64,000 nt of DNA from Chryseobacterium sp. MFBS3-17 (GTDB lineage: Bacteria > Bacteroidota > Bacteroidia > Flavobacteriales > Weeksellaceae), in NCBI RefSeq assembly GCF_020687745.1, contig NZ_JAJEWK010000005.1, forward strand, positions 1 through 64,000, given 5' to 3'. Positions 35,998 through 45,414 of the stretch are shown piece after piece. Made by a program: the position numbers and the translations under genes. Position 1 is the stretch's first letter. The number at the start of each line of letters is the position of its first letter. Under the pieces are notes generated by a model, which was not told the origin of the DNA, ran no database searches, and saw nothing but the letters and a program-made list of their open reading frames with translations.

Positions 35998-36360
35998 ATG
36001 AAAATCTTATTTAAAAGAATTTATGACGAACCGGCAAAAGAAGATGGCTTCCGGATACTGGCAGACCGCCTCTGGCCAAGGGGAATGGCTAAAGAAAAAG
36101 CACAGATTGATTTATGGGCAAAGGACATCGCTCCCACCCATGAATTGCGGAAATCTTATCATGCCGGTGACCTCAGCTTCTCAGCATTTGAAAGCAGATA
36201 TACCGAAGAACTCAATGCCAATCCGCAGGCAGATGACTTTCTTAAAATGCTGAAAGCCTACCCCACCATCACCCTGCTCACTGCCGCAAAAGACATCAGC
36301 AAAGCTGCACTTCCGGCTCTTTCGGATTTCATCAGCAACCGGACGAAAGCTACCGAATAA
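35998..36360 (+). CDS. DUF488 family protein
   Basis: A 120-residue protein matching DUF488: KRIYDEPAKEDGFRILADRLWPRGM at the start (the RxY...DGxRxLVDRLWPRG signature) and a C-terminal ITLLTAAKDIS. The function of the family is unresolved. Base composition is back to that of the core genome. It starts 48 bp after repeat B and is closed by a terminator. Confidence 0.88.
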   Translation: MKILFKRIYDEPAKEDGFRILADRLWPRGMAKEKAQIDLWAKDIAPTHELRKSYHAGDLSFSAFESRYTEELNANPQADDFLKMLKAYPTITLLTAAKDISKAALPALSDFISNRTKATE

Positions 36361-36363
36361 AAA

Positions 36364-36381
36364 AACGGACCGAAGGCCGTT
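36364..36381. terminator. Terminator between DUF488 and transporter genes
   Basis: Arms AACGG.CC / GGCCGTT with a GAA loop, A run before and T-rich sequence after; it lies between convergent genes. Confidence 0.7.
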
Positions 36382-36407
36382 CTTGTTGATAATCTTTTAA
36401 CTTTTCA

Positions 36408-37796
36408 CTAAATAATTTCCCGGTTTTGCATGTCCTGCACCGGCATCTCATGGTCACGACCCACATCTTTCAGCGTGAGCGAAATTAAAGCAGCAATGAG
36501 CATGGTAATTCCTCCGGCTACCACATAACCCATAGCGTAATTCCCGAAGATATTCTTGACAATAATCCCTCCGAAAATCCCGTTCACAATCTGCGGCAGT
36601 ACGATGAAGAAATTGAAAATCCCCATATACACGCCCATTTTTTTCAGCGGCAGTACGTTGATGAGCATGGCGTAAGGCATCGCCAGAATACTGGCCCACG
36701 CAAACCCTATGCCCAGCATGGAAATCCACAGCAAACCCGGATCTTTTATAAAATACATCGAGATCAGCCCTGCGCCACCGGCAAACAAAGCCAGCGCATG
36801 GGTTTGTTTCTTGCCAATTTTTCTGGCCAGTGGAATGAGCATAAAGGCGAAGATAATTGCAAAGAAATTATAATATCCGAACAACTCGCCCACCAGGTTT
36901 CCCGCCAGATTGAAGGTTTCAGATTCCCCATCATCCGGCGATAGACCAAAGTGATGGGTGGCAATGGAAGATGTGGTAAATACCCACATCGTAAACAAGG
37001 CAAACCATGAAAAAAACTGTACCCAACCCAACTTTTTCATCAGCGGCGGTATATTGACAAAGTCTTTTAGAATATCAGAGAATCTGGATTTTTCCGGCAC
37101 CGGTTCTTCGGCTTCATTACTGAAATCCTGGAAATCCTGTGGCGAGTACTCTTTAGTGGTAAAAATGGTATATAAAATCGTCATCAGCAGCACACCGGCA
37201 CCGGCATAAAAGGAATAAATCACAGAATCCGGAACGAAACCGGGTGCTGCTACATTAGATACGCCCAGTTTGGTGAGCCAGGAAGGCATCCCCGAACCAA
37301 TGACCGCACCAATTCCGATTAAAATGGTCTGTACGGAAAAACCCACCGTGCCCTGATGTTTTGGGAGCATATCCCCTACCAGTGCCCGGAACGGCTCCAT
37401 AGCGACATTAATAGAGGCGTCCATCATGGCCAGGAAAAGTACCGCAAATACGAGCGCACCACCTGCCAGGAACACACTCACTGAGGCCGAATTTGGCAAA
37501 AATACCAGTCCGATAGCGGTGAGCAATGCGCCGATGAAAAAATAAGGTTTTCTCCGGCCCCATTTTTCTGACCAGGTATGATCTCCCATATGCCCGATAA
37601 TGGGCTGAACAATGAGTCCGGTGATGGGGGCCACCAGCCAGAACCACGACAGATGATGCACATCTGCCCCGAAGTTTTGTAAAATTCGGCTGGCATTTCC
37701 GTTTTGTAATCCAAAAGCCATCTGGATTCCCAGAAATCCCATGCTCATGTTGATGATCTGAAACAGGGAGAGATTCGGTTTTATTCTTTTTGACAT
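36408..37796 (-). CDS. MFS sugar transporter (SLC45-like), probably maltose/maltodextrin
   Basis: A 462-residue major facilitator with about 12 hydrophobic helices. The loop 2-3 motif reads GHMGDHTWSEKWGRRKPYF, typical of the SLC45/GPH-like sugar carriers that flavobacteria place in starch loci, and helix 1 has MGFLGIQMAFGLQNGNASRI. It would carry maltose or glucose released in the periplasm across the inner membrane by proton symport. It is the last gene of the minus-strand locus, 15 bp after the NTF2-like gene. The family is sure; the sugar is inferred from context. Confidence 0.88.
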   Translation of the reverse strand: MSKRIKPNLSLFQIINMSMGFLGIQMAFGLQNGNASRILQNFGADVHHLSWFWLVAPITGLIVQPIIGHMGDHTWSEKWGRRKPYFFIGALLTAIGLVFLPNSASVSVFLAGGALVFAVLFLAMMDASINVAMEPFRALVGDMLPKHQGTVGFSVQTILIGIGAVIGSGMPSWLTKLGVSNVAAPGFVPDSVIYSFYAGAGVLLMTILYTIFTTKEYSPQDFQDFSNEAEEPVPEKSRFSDILKDFVNIPPLMKKLGWVQFFSWFALFTMWVFTTSSIATHHFGLSPDDGESETFNLAGNLVGELFGYYNFFAIIFAFMLIPLARKIGKKQTHALALFAGGAGLISMYFIKDPGLLWISMLGIGFAWASILAMPYAMLINVLPLKKMGVYMGIFNFFIVLPQIVNGIFGGIIVKNIFGNYAMGYVVAGGITMLIAALISLTLKDVGRDHEMPVQDMQNREII

Positions 37797-37811
37797 GTTG
37801 TTTGTTTTTTT

Positions 37812-38333
37812 TTACTTCTTCAATTCTGAAATGAGCAGGTCTTCCAGCGGAGTTTTTGCCCGGACTACCTCGCCCGAAACATCATTGGGTACCGTCATGG
37901 ACAGCACATACTGGCGGATTTTCCAGCCTTTGGAGGTACGCTCCAGCACACCACTGCCGCGGCAGAGTTTCATCTGGGTATCCAGTATTTCATCAAACCA
38001 GGCATAACTGCCATCCTTGCTGAAGGTGATATTCCGCTTCAGGGAATTGAAGTTCCAGGCCTTTCCTTTTTCAAAATGCGGCCTGGCATAGGCCATAAAT
38101 TCTTTTTTGTTCCACACCTCGGTCGCGTCTGTGCCCGCAAAGGTGGATTCCTCTGCAAACAGATCAAAATATTTGGTAAAGTTTGCCTGTGCTGCGTAAG
38201 TGTTCAGATCATCCAGAACCTGATTGACGTGTTTTTTCTGGACATTTTCGTAGAAACCTTTGGTTTGCGCCTGCGCCGGACTGATGAAGACGGCGAGCAT
38301 AAAAAGCAGCATACGGGTGAAATGGATGTTCAT
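37812..38333 (-). CDS. Exported NTF2-like (SnoaL/DUF4440-type) protein
   Basis: A 173-residue protein with a signal peptide (MNIHFTRMLLFMLAVFISPAQAQ) and a cone-shaped NTF2-like domain: VLDDLNTYAAQANFTKYFDLFAEESTFAGTDATEVW then a central strand set and YAWFDEILDT. Such domains bind small ligands or act as hydrolases or isomerases; no catalytic residue can be assigned. It lies within the starch operon, between GH13 (39 bp) and the transporter, so it probably acts in the periplasm during glycan use. Confidence 0.8.
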   Translation of the reverse strand: MNIHFTRMLLFMLAVFISPAQAQTKGFYENVQKKHVNQVLDDLNTYAAQANFTKYFDLFAEESTFAGTDATEVWNKKEFMAYARPHFEKGKAWNFNSLKRNITFSKDGSYAWFDEILDTQMKLCRGSGVLERTSKGWKIRQYVLSMTVPNDVSGEVVRAKTPLEDLLISELKK

Positions 38334-38372
38334 TTTTTCAATATTTTAAGATGGAGTATTTGCGGTCTGTCA

Positions 38373-40229
38373 TTACTTCAATTCCAAAATTAAGGAACTT
38401 TTCGGAGCAATTGTGATACTTTTTTCTTTGCCTATGGAGAAATTCTTAGCACTGATGATATCCGTACCGGTCTGCACGCCAGCAAGGGATTCACCAAAGC
38501 GTTCCAGAGAAAGCCGCTGCTCCTGTTTATTGTTGTTGATGACTACCATCACCTTTTCGTTTTCATGATGTCTGAAATAGACATAAACGCTTTCCTTTGG
38601 CATATAGTGCGTGGTTTTTCCTTTGTGAATGACCGTTTTATGCTTGCGCCAGTTCAATAATTTGCGGGTAAACTCATGAAACTCTTTTTGCTGCGCTGTT
38701 TGGCTGGCAGGATTGAAGGCGTTCTGAGCATCGCCGGGCCAGCCACCGGGAAAATCTCTGCGGATGTCTGCATCTCCTTTGGATTTCTCCCCGCGCATCC
38801 CGATTTCTGAACCGTAATAAATCTGAGGAATCCCCCTGATGGTGGCAATGAGTGTCAGCGCCATTTTGTAGTACCGGGGATCCGCGTTGAAGATTTCGTT
38901 CCATCTTTCGGTATCGTGATTCTCAAAAAAAACCATGATGTTATGAATGTCCGGATACAGGAAATCACTTCCCATAGCATTGTAAATTTTAATCAGACCT
39001 TTGTCCCAGCTTTCCTGTTCCTGCAGTGCTGCCGGTAAATCACTGAAAAGGGTGAAATCCATCACAGACGGCAGTTGCGAATTGTAACCGTCTATAGCGC
39101 CTATTTTGGAATCTTTCTGCCAGTAGGCAATGTGTGCCGGACTGTACATCCATGCCTCCCCTACAATATTCAGGTTCGGATATTCATCGGTAATGGATTT
39201 TGCCCAATGGGCCATAGCGTCTTTATCGTTATACGGATAGGTATCCACACGCAGACCGCCCAGTTCCGCATATTCTATCCACCAGATGGCGTTCTGAGTC
39301 AGATATTTCAGCACCAGCGGATTGCTTTGGTTCAGATCCGGCATGGTGGTATCGAACCAGCCATTAAGTGCTTCTTCCCGGTCCACCGTTGCCACGTTTT
39401 TGTCAAACTGTGAGGTCGTGCGGTAATTGGAACGTTTGAAGCCGTGTGTTCCTTCGCCGTCCGGAAACTGATGAATCCAGTCTTGTGCAGGCAAATCCTG
39501 AATCAGCCAGTGTGAAATTCCCCAGTGATTGGTCACATAATCCTGAATGAGCATCATATTTCTCTTCTGCAATTCCTGCGAAAGTTCCAGATATTCCTCA
39601 TTGCTTCCGTAACGGCCGTCTATTTTGTATAGATCGGTCTGGGCATAGCCGTGGTAGGAGCTTTTGTTTTCATTATCTTCATTTACCGGAGTCAGCCACA
39701 ATGCCGTAACGCCCAGATTCTTCAAATAATCCAGATGGTTAATGATTCCCCGCAGATCGCCCCCGTGGCGGCCGTCCGGGAGTTGGCGGTTGGCCTTTTC
39801 GGTGAGTTCTTTCACAGAATCGTTGGCCGGATTACCATTGGCAAAACGGTCTGGCATGATGAGATAAATGACGTCCTCGGAGGAAAAAGATTTCCGGCGG
39901 GCAGAACCACTTTTCCGCTCTTTCAGTTGGTAGGTGTATCTGCTTAATGTTTTGCGGCCGTCTTTCAGAATGATGTCAAAGGAATCCTGCGCAATGGCCG
40001 CCGTATTGACCGTCACGAAAATATAATTCGGGTTTTCGGTTTTTATGATTTCCTGCACGGTCACTCCCGGTGTGAGTTCCAGCGTTTTGGTGGCAATACC
40101 GGGACCATAGAGCAGAATTTGGAGTTTAGGATCCTTCATGCCTTTCCACCAGAATGCGGGTTCCACTTTCTGGATCTGGCCGGAGATGAGTGCCGAAATA
40201 AGGAGAAAAAACAGGGTGATATTCTTCAT
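38373..40229 (-). CDS. GH13 alpha-amylase family enzyme (neopullulanase/cyclomaltodextrinase-like, SusA-type)
   Basis: A 618-residue exported glycoside hydrolase with signal peptide (ends ALISG, residue 17). A beta-sandwich domain (about 20-105) precedes the TIM barrel. Catalytic residues are visible: nucleophile D329 in GLRVDTYPY, acid E358 in IVGEAW and D439 in FENHDTERW. The N-terminal domain plus barrel resemble the cyclomaltodextrinase/neopullulanase subgroup, as in Bacteroides SusA. It would cut maltodextrins in the periplasm. A palindromic repeat lies between it and the GH97 gene. Confidence 0.92.
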   Translation of the reverse strand: MKNITLFFLLISALISGQIQKVEPAFWWKGMKDPKLQILLYGPGIATKTLELTPGVTVQEIIKTENPNYIFVTVNTAAIAQDSFDIILKDGRKTLSRYTYQLKERKSGSARRKSFSSEDVIYLIMPDRFANGNPANDSVKELTEKANRQLPDGRHGGDLRGIINHLDYLKNLGVTALWLTPVNEDNENKSSYHGYAQTDLYKIDGRYGSNEEYLELSQELQKRNMMLIQDYVTNHWGISHWLIQDLPAQDWIHQFPDGEGTHGFKRSNYRTTSQFDKNVATVDREEALNGWFDTTMPDLNQSNPLVLKYLTQNAIWWIEYAELGGLRVDTYPYNDKDAMAHWAKSITDEYPNLNIVGEAWMYSPAHIAYWQKDSKIGAIDGYNSQLPSVMDFTLFSDLPAALQEQESWDKGLIKIYNAMGSDFLYPDIHNIMVFFENHDTERWNEIFNADPRYYKMALTLIATIRGIPQIYYGSEIGMRGEKSKGDADIRRDFPGGWPGDAQNAFNPASQTAQQKEFHEFTRKLLNWRKHKTVIHKGKTTHYMPKESVYVYFRHHENEKVMVVINNNKQEQRLSLERFGESLAGVQTGTDIISAKNFSIGKEKSITIAPKSSLILELK

Positions 40230-40288
40230 AGGATGTGGGTTTTAATGCCTTGCAGGGTTCATTAACTGCTAGACTGATGATGAATGTG

Positions 40289-40417
40289 GGGCGCGAGCGA
40301 AGCGAGCGCCCAAAGAGTCCTTTTGTCATTAGCCCCGATGGAAGCGGCATCCTTTTCCGGTACATGAGCGGAGCCGAATGCACCGGAAAAGATACAGCGG
40401 ACAGCGGGAAAAAGCTC
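40289..40417. repeat. Interspersed palindromic repeat between GH13 and GH97 genes
   Basis: Two structures: a 23-bp near-perfect palindrome centred on GAGCGAAGCGAGC (40289-40311), and a larger hairpin with arms TTTTCCGGT / ACCGGAAAA (40353-40361, 40382-40390) inside the flanks AGCCCCGATGGAAGCGGCAT and GATACAGCGGACAGCGGG. From memory, flavobacterial genomes carry many copies of an element with such flanks (a REP-like repeat). It contains no gene. Confidence 0.6.
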
Positions 40418-40425
40418 CTGATCAA

Positions 40426-42585
40426 TCACGGCTTTACAGGTCTCAGTGTGATGGCATAACCGCCGCTCCGGGCAAGTTTTACCGGAAGTTTGCTCTTGCT
40501 GGTTACCGTTTTTCTGGTGATTTTGTAGGATTGTGGATTGCGGATATAGTCTGCGTCTCCCCCATCTGCATAGAGGGTGGCTTCATATTTTCTTCCCTTC
40601 GGGAGGAAAGAAAAATCTACGGTATAACTGCGGGCATTTTCATCGGTAATGCCGCCTACAAACCACTCATCCTTGCCTTTTGTTTTTCTGGCTGTATGAA
40701 TGTAGTCTCCCGGTTCGGCAGCCAGAATTTTGGTGTCGTCCCAGTCCAGCGCTACATCTTTAATGAACTGAAATGCTTCCGGATGGCGGGCATAGTTCTC
40801 CGGAAGGTCTGCGGCCATCTGCAGCGGAGAGTACATCACCACATACAGTGCCAGCTGCTTGGCAAGGGTGGTTTTCACATATCTGTTGTCACCCGGGAAA
40901 TAATAATCCAGTTGAGTCTGGAAAATGCCCGGCGTATAGTCCATAGGTCCGCCCATATAGCGGGTAAATGGCAAAATGGTCTGGTGGTCCGGATTGTTGC
41001 CGCCAAATGCCTCGAACTCTGTGCCGCGTGCTGCCTCTGCTGCTATCCAGTTCGGGTAGGTTCTGCTGAGCCCTGATGGCCGCACCGACTCATGCGAGTT
41101 GACCATGATTTTATATTCGTGTGCTTTTTCCGCAATTCTGAGATAATGGTTGATGGTCCACTGCGAATAGTGATGCTCGCCGCGTGGGATGATATTGCCC
41201 ACATACCCTGTTTTCACGGCATTATAACCGTATTTGTTCATCAGCTGAAAGGCTTTATCGGCCCAGCGTTCATAATTGGTGGCCGCACCGGAAGTTTCGT
41301 GATGCATCATGAGGCGGATGTTTTTGGAATGCGCATAGTCATTGAGCATCTTGATGTCAAAATCCGGATAAGGGGTTATGAAATCAAAAACAAACTCCTT
41401 GCTGTGTCCGAACCAGTCTTCCCAGCCCACATTCCAGCCTTCTACCAGCAAAGCATCAAAACCATGGGCCGCAGCAAAATCTATATATTCCTTCACTTTG
41501 ATGTTATTGGCCGCATGATTACCGTTGGGGGTAAGTTTGGTGAAATCTGTTTTACCGATGTGCACATTTTTGGCAGTAGAATATGCCCACTGGGATTTCC
41601 CGATGATCATTTCCCACCACACTCCCATGTATTTGGTAGGCTTTATATAAGAAGTATCGTCGTAATCGGTAGGCTCGTTCAGATTAAAAATCATTTTGGA
41701 ATCCAGAATCTCCTCGGCTTTCGGGGACACAATGATGGTGCGCCATGGCGATACTGCCGGTGTCTGGATATACCCTTTGGCACCCTGTGCATCCGGCGTG
41801 AGATGGGTCTTGAACTTAAATGCTGTGGCATCCAGTTCCAGATGGGAAGCCGGATAATTAATGACGCCCGCCTCGGCAATATTGATGTACAAAGGTTCCT
41901 TTCCTTCTTTTTTGAGCATCAGTGGCGTCTGCAAGGCATTTTTTACAGGAGTCTGTGAAGCATTTCCGTCAAAGGAATGCGGCCATCTTGCCGGCACCTC
42001 AGACAATAGCGTGGTCTGAGTCTGATATTCCTGAGAGTCGTAATCCCCGGCCAGCCACCAGGCTTTCATGTCGGAAGGCAGATCGATTTCTGAATCTTCT
42101 TCCCGGATGATGAAATAATTCAGATTTTCCTGCTCCGGAAATTCGTAGCGGAAACCGAGTCCGTCATTAAACAGCCGGAATTTTACAATCATATGCCGGT
42201 TGTTATCAGTCTGATCCAGAGTAACTGCCAGCTCATTATAATGGTTGATGTACGATTTCTTTTCGCCCAGTACCGGATTCCAGGTTTCATTTCTGGAGTC
42301 AAATTTCTCGGCGGTTTTGGTAAATCCTGAATTCAGGTCTTTGCCCTGTTGATTTTTATGTTCAATTTCTGAAGCAAACTGAATTTCGCCGTCGCGCAAC
42401 AACCTCAGTCCGAGCCTGGAATCTTCTACTACGGTTTTGCCCTGATGTTTTAAATTATAATACGGCACACCGTCTTTCAGTTGAAAGTTCATTTCGAACT
42501 TCCCGTCGGGAGATTTCAGGGTTTGTGCCTGGAGTGCACAAGTTGTTGCCAGAAGAAAAACGGTTGCGATTTTAATCACTTTCAT
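40426..42585 (-). CDS. susB: GH97 alpha-glucosidase (SusB-type, inverting)
   Basis: A 719-residue exported glycoside hydrolase of family 97, cutting glucose from maltooligosaccharides with inversion. Signal peptide ends near CALQAQ (residue 21). Compared with Bacteroides SusB the active-site glutamates keep a constant offset of nine: E430 in MMHHE (E439), E499 in NSHES (E508), E517 (E526) and acid E523 in RGTEFE (E532). The Glu pair E430/E499 marks the inverting branch, not the retaining one with Asp. Calcium is expected. Third position of the starch operon after susE. Confidence 0.94.
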   Translation of the reverse strand: MKVIKIATVFLLATTCALQAQTLKSPDGKFEMNFQLKDGVPYYNLKHQGKTVVEDSRLGLRLLRDGEIQFASEIEHKNQQGKDLNSGFTKTAEKFDSRNETWNPVLGEKKSYINHYNELAVTLDQTDNNRHMIVKFRLFNDGLGFRYEFPEQENLNYFIIREEDSEIDLPSDMKAWWLAGDYDSQEYQTQTTLLSEVPARWPHSFDGNASQTPVKNALQTPLMLKKEGKEPLYINIAEAGVINYPASHLELDATAFKFKTHLTPDAQGAKGYIQTPAVSPWRTIIVSPKAEEILDSKMIFNLNEPTDYDDTSYIKPTKYMGVWWEMIIGKSQWAYSTAKNVHIGKTDFTKLTPNGNHAANNIKVKEYIDFAAAHGFDALLVEGWNVGWEDWFGHSKEFVFDFITPYPDFDIKMLNDYAHSKNIRLMMHHETSGAATNYERWADKAFQLMNKYGYNAVKTGYVGNIIPRGEHHYSQWTINHYLRIAEKAHEYKIMVNSHESVRPSGLSRTYPNWIAAEAARGTEFEAFGGNNPDHQTILPFTRYMGGPMDYTPGIFQTQLDYYFPGDNRYVKTTLAKQLALYVVMYSPLQMAADLPENYARHPEAFQFIKDVALDWDDTKILAAEPGDYIHTARKTKGKDEWFVGGITDENARSYTVDFSFLPKGRKYEATLYADGGDADYIRNPQSYKITRKTVTSKSKLPVKLARSGGYAITLRPVKP

Positions 42586-42647
42586 GTAGATTTTTTTGAT
42601 GATATTATTAAATTTTCAGTTACGGCGTATGGCCGGTGCAACTGATA

Positions 42648-42679
42648 AAAAAACTGCTGCTGAAGAGCAACAGTTTTTT
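42648..42679 (-). terminator. Terminator inside the starch operon, between susE and GH97
   Basis: Arms AAAAACTG.TGCT / AGCA.CAGTTTTT with one mismatch and a GAAG loop, T-rich on both strands. It lies 16 bp past the susE stop and 63 bp before the GH97 start, so susCDE can be expressed above the enzymes. Confidence 0.8.
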
Positions 42680-42694
42680 ATTCTGATCTGTTTT

Positions 42695-43810
42695 TTACAG
42701 CTTGATCAGGGTCAGATTGTAGTACGCAGAATTGTGCAGATCCAGCACCACCCTGTAATTACCGCTCACATCTACCTGATAGTTCGGGTCTCCGTTTACG
42801 GTTCCTTCGGCGCTCATATAGGTTTGTACTTCTGCACCGGAGGTCAGCACTTCATCTGCCGCCGCTGGCTGGAATTTTATAGCCCAGTCGTCATTGGCCC
42901 GGAATTTAAAATAGCCGCCCGCCGTAAGTGCTATAGAAGCAATTTCCCAGTTTTTGGTTGCCGGATTGTACACAAAATCTGTATCAGAACCCCAACCGGT
43001 AGGCGTAGCATCCCCGATGATTCCGAAATCTGCCAGTGAAGTGGTATACGTATTATTGTCCCAGTCCACATTCAGGTAATACGTTCCGGCTGTTGCAGCA
43101 GGAATATTCACTTCACCATCTGCAACGAGTATTCCGGTAAAGGTTCCGTCGTCACCTTTGTCACCTGCCCAGTCCTGATTGATGGTGAATTTATACTCGG
43201 AGGCAGCTGCACTCACATAAATAAACCCTCTGTATTTTCCGTCTGCTGCGGGCGAATAAAGGTTCATGGTGTTCCCGGGGTCCCAGTCTGCATATCCGGC
43301 TGCTGTTCCGTAGCTGCCCGGTACATTGATCTTAGGATAAATCAGGTCCGGATTCGGAACAAACGGGGTAATGGTGAGGGTAATGGATTCTGAATAAAAA
43401 CTGGTATTTCCGGTAATGGTCTGCAGTCTTACCTCCACCTGTCCGGCGGTTCCGGGAACAAGTCCGATGTTGTTTTTTACCACGATCGAATTCAGTTGCT
43501 CATGGGTAAGTGCTGCGGTATTGGTTCCTTCCGGCAGTGCATAATTCTCCGGTTTATTGAAATCAAACCCGGCGGTGGCAAACTGTAACTGTTGGGTGGT
43601 TGCCACCGGAATATTGAATGCAGGTTCTGTCCACGTGAAATGAACGGCGGGGGAATTCAGCAAAGCCTGATCCAGCAAAATGCTATTCACATCTGAAGTG
43701 AGTGAGCCTTCAGTGGTATTCACCAGCACCGCCATATCTTCGTCCTTTTCGCAGGATATGACCATGAGTCCCAGCAGCGCCACAAATAATAGTTTACATA
43801 TGTTTTTCAT
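42695..43810 (-). CDS. SusE/SusF-family outer membrane starch-binding lipoprotein
   Basis: A 371-residue surface lipoprotein (lipobox VISC, Cys20). The N-terminal SusE domain (PAVHFTWTEP, QLQFATAGFDF) is followed by two starch-binding CBM-like modules; aromatic clusters KYRGFIYV, YKFTINQDWAGDKGDDG and the parallel YFKFRANDDWAIKF mark the sugar sites. SusE-type proteins hold starch at the cell surface for SusCD. It lies 17 bp after susD. Confidence 0.88.
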   Translation of the reverse strand: MKNICKLLFVALLGLMVISCEKDEDMAVLVNTTEGSLTSDVNSILLDQALLNSPAVHFTWTEPAFNIPVATTQQLQFATAGFDFNKPENYALPEGTNTAALTHEQLNSIVVKNNIGLVPGTAGQVEVRLQTITGNTSFYSESITLTITPFVPNPDLIYPKINVPGSYGTAAGYADWDPGNTMNLYSPAADGKYRGFIYVSAAASEYKFTINQDWAGDKGDDGTFTGILVADGEVNIPAATAGTYYLNVDWDNNTYTTSLADFGIIGDATPTGWGSDTDFVYNPATKNWEIASIALTAGGYFKFRANDDWAIKFQPAAADEVLTSGAEVQTYMSAEGTVNGDPNYQVDVSGNYRVVLDLHNSAYYNLTLIKL

Positions 43811-43827
43811 CTCTCAGAATTTTATGG

Positions 43828-45402
43828 TTAATAACCCGGATTTTGAATCAGGTTAGAATTTGAAATAATATCATTGGCAGGAATGGGGAACAGATTGCGG
43901 TAATCTGCCACCGCTTGTCCGTCTTTTACGCCTCCTTTCCATGGCCACACATAAGATCCGGATGTGAATAGTCCGAAACGAATCAGGTCTGTTCTGCGGG
44001 TAAATTCCCAGGAAAGCTCTCTGGCTCTTTCGTCCAGAATAAAGTCCAGATTAATAGATGAAACCGGTGCCGCATTTGCTCTGTTTCTCAGCTGGTTTAT
44101 GTAACCTAAAGCTGTCGCCATATTTCCGGTGCCACCGCGCAGGGTAGCTTCTGCATACATCAGGTAAACATCTGCCAGCCTGTACATGGGTACGTCTGTA
44201 GAGACCCAGTTATCATGCACTCCTGCAACGCCGGTACTGGTGATGTTCTTATATTTGATGAAAGCATAGCCATCTGTAAAATCTCCCGGGTAGCTGTTGA
44301 TTTCCAGATTCTGGCCATTGGTATGGAACCGGCCGCGCAGATCTGAAGGCTCAAAGAGATTGACAAAATTCTTGGTAGTCCGGATTCCGCCCCAGCCACC
44401 ATTGATACCAAAATCTGCAGCATTCATATTGCCTCCTACTGCAGCATGTACCAAAAATGTAGTACCACCATTGGTTTGGGTATAGGTGCCATCATAGACC
44501 ACGGGCAGAATCACCTCGTCATTATTAACGTGGTTGTCTGCCAGGAACAGATCTTCATATTCCGGTTTCAATGAATAACCGGCATTGATGATTTTTTCGG
44601 CGTAGGTAATGACCTCGTTATTTCTGGCACTGCCGGTATATACTTCGGCATTCAGATAGAGTCTTGCCAGAAGTGCCCAGGCTGCCCCGCGGTTGGCTCT
44701 GCCGTACAATCCGGTTCTGGCTTCACGCATTTCGTTTTCGCAGATTTTAAGTTCAGATTCTACGTAGGCAAATGCTTCGGCGCGGGTCATGCGGGTAGGC
44801 AATGCGGTCCCGGGCAGTACAGCATCATCCACAAAAGGAATATTGCCAAACATATCCAGGGCATGGTAGTATGCCTGAGCGCGCAAAAATCTGGCCTCGG
44901 CTCTCATGTACCGGGCTTCAGTGGCATTGTCCCCGGAAATTCCGTTGGAAGAAAGTTTTTCGTCTGTGGTATTTCTGATGAATTCATTACAGAAAGCCAC
45001 CTGTGTGTACAGTCTGTAGTACAATGCATTGATGAACTCGTTGGATGAATTCCAGTTCATACGGTGCATATCCGGAAGGTTTCCGTCATTCCACCCGATG
45101 ATGGCTTCATCTGTGGTGATGACCTGCAAAGTGTACAGTTGTCTCAGGTAATTGGAAAACCCACCATCGATACCGCTGATGTCTGAACTCCCATCACCTG
45201 ATTCCTGGCCCCCTACGGCAACGTTACCGTATAATTTGGCAAGCAGACTGTTGTAATTGCTGAAATCTTTGAAAACGCTGGCTGATGTAACGTCTGTAAT
45301 GGGTTCGCGCTCCAGATCGCCGAGACAGGATACATTAAAAAACAGGGATCCCACTGCAATGGCCGCAATTACCGATCTTGATTTTATATTGAGAAATTTC
45401 AT
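43828..45402 (-). CDS. susD: SusD/RagB-family outer membrane glycan-binding lipoprotein
   Basis: A 524-residue lipoprotein (lipobox NVSC, Cys26) that caps the SusC channel and binds starch chains. Helical TPR-like core segments include ARYMRAEARFLRAQAYYHALDMFGN, AWALLARLYLNAEVY and, in the C-terminal half, DVYLMYAEATLRGG, all standard for the family. It ends with NLIQNPGY. It lies 12 bp after susC. Confidence 0.94.
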   Translation of the reverse strand: MKFLNIKSRSVIAAIAVGSLFFNVSCLGDLEREPITDVTSASVFKDFSNYNSLLAKLYGNVAVGGQESGDGSSDISGIDGGFSNYLRQLYTLQVITTDEAIIGWNDGNLPDMHRMNWNSSNEFINALYYRLYTQVAFCNEFIRNTTDEKLSSNGISGDNATEARYMRAEARFLRAQAYYHALDMFGNIPFVDDAVLPGTALPTRMTRAEAFAYVESELKICENEMREARTGLYGRANRGAAWALLARLYLNAEVYTGSARNNEVITYAEKIINAGYSLKPEYEDLFLADNHVNNDEVILPVVYDGTYTQTNGGTTFLVHAAVGGNMNAADFGINGGWGGIRTTKNFVNLFEPSDLRGRFHTNGQNLEINSYPGDFTDGYAFIKYKNITSTGVAGVHDNWVSTDVPMYRLADVYLMYAEATLRGGTGNMATALGYINQLRNRANAAPVSSINLDFILDERARELSWEFTRRTDLIRFGLFTSGSYVWPWKGGVKDGQAVADYRNLFPIPANDIISNSNLIQNPGY

Positions 45403-45414
45403 TATTTAAATTAT

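Noticed and set aside
40235-40459. Plus-strand open frame over the palindromic repeat
   Set aside because: It spans the repeat and the end of GH97, has no recognisable protein features and is explained by the palindromes.
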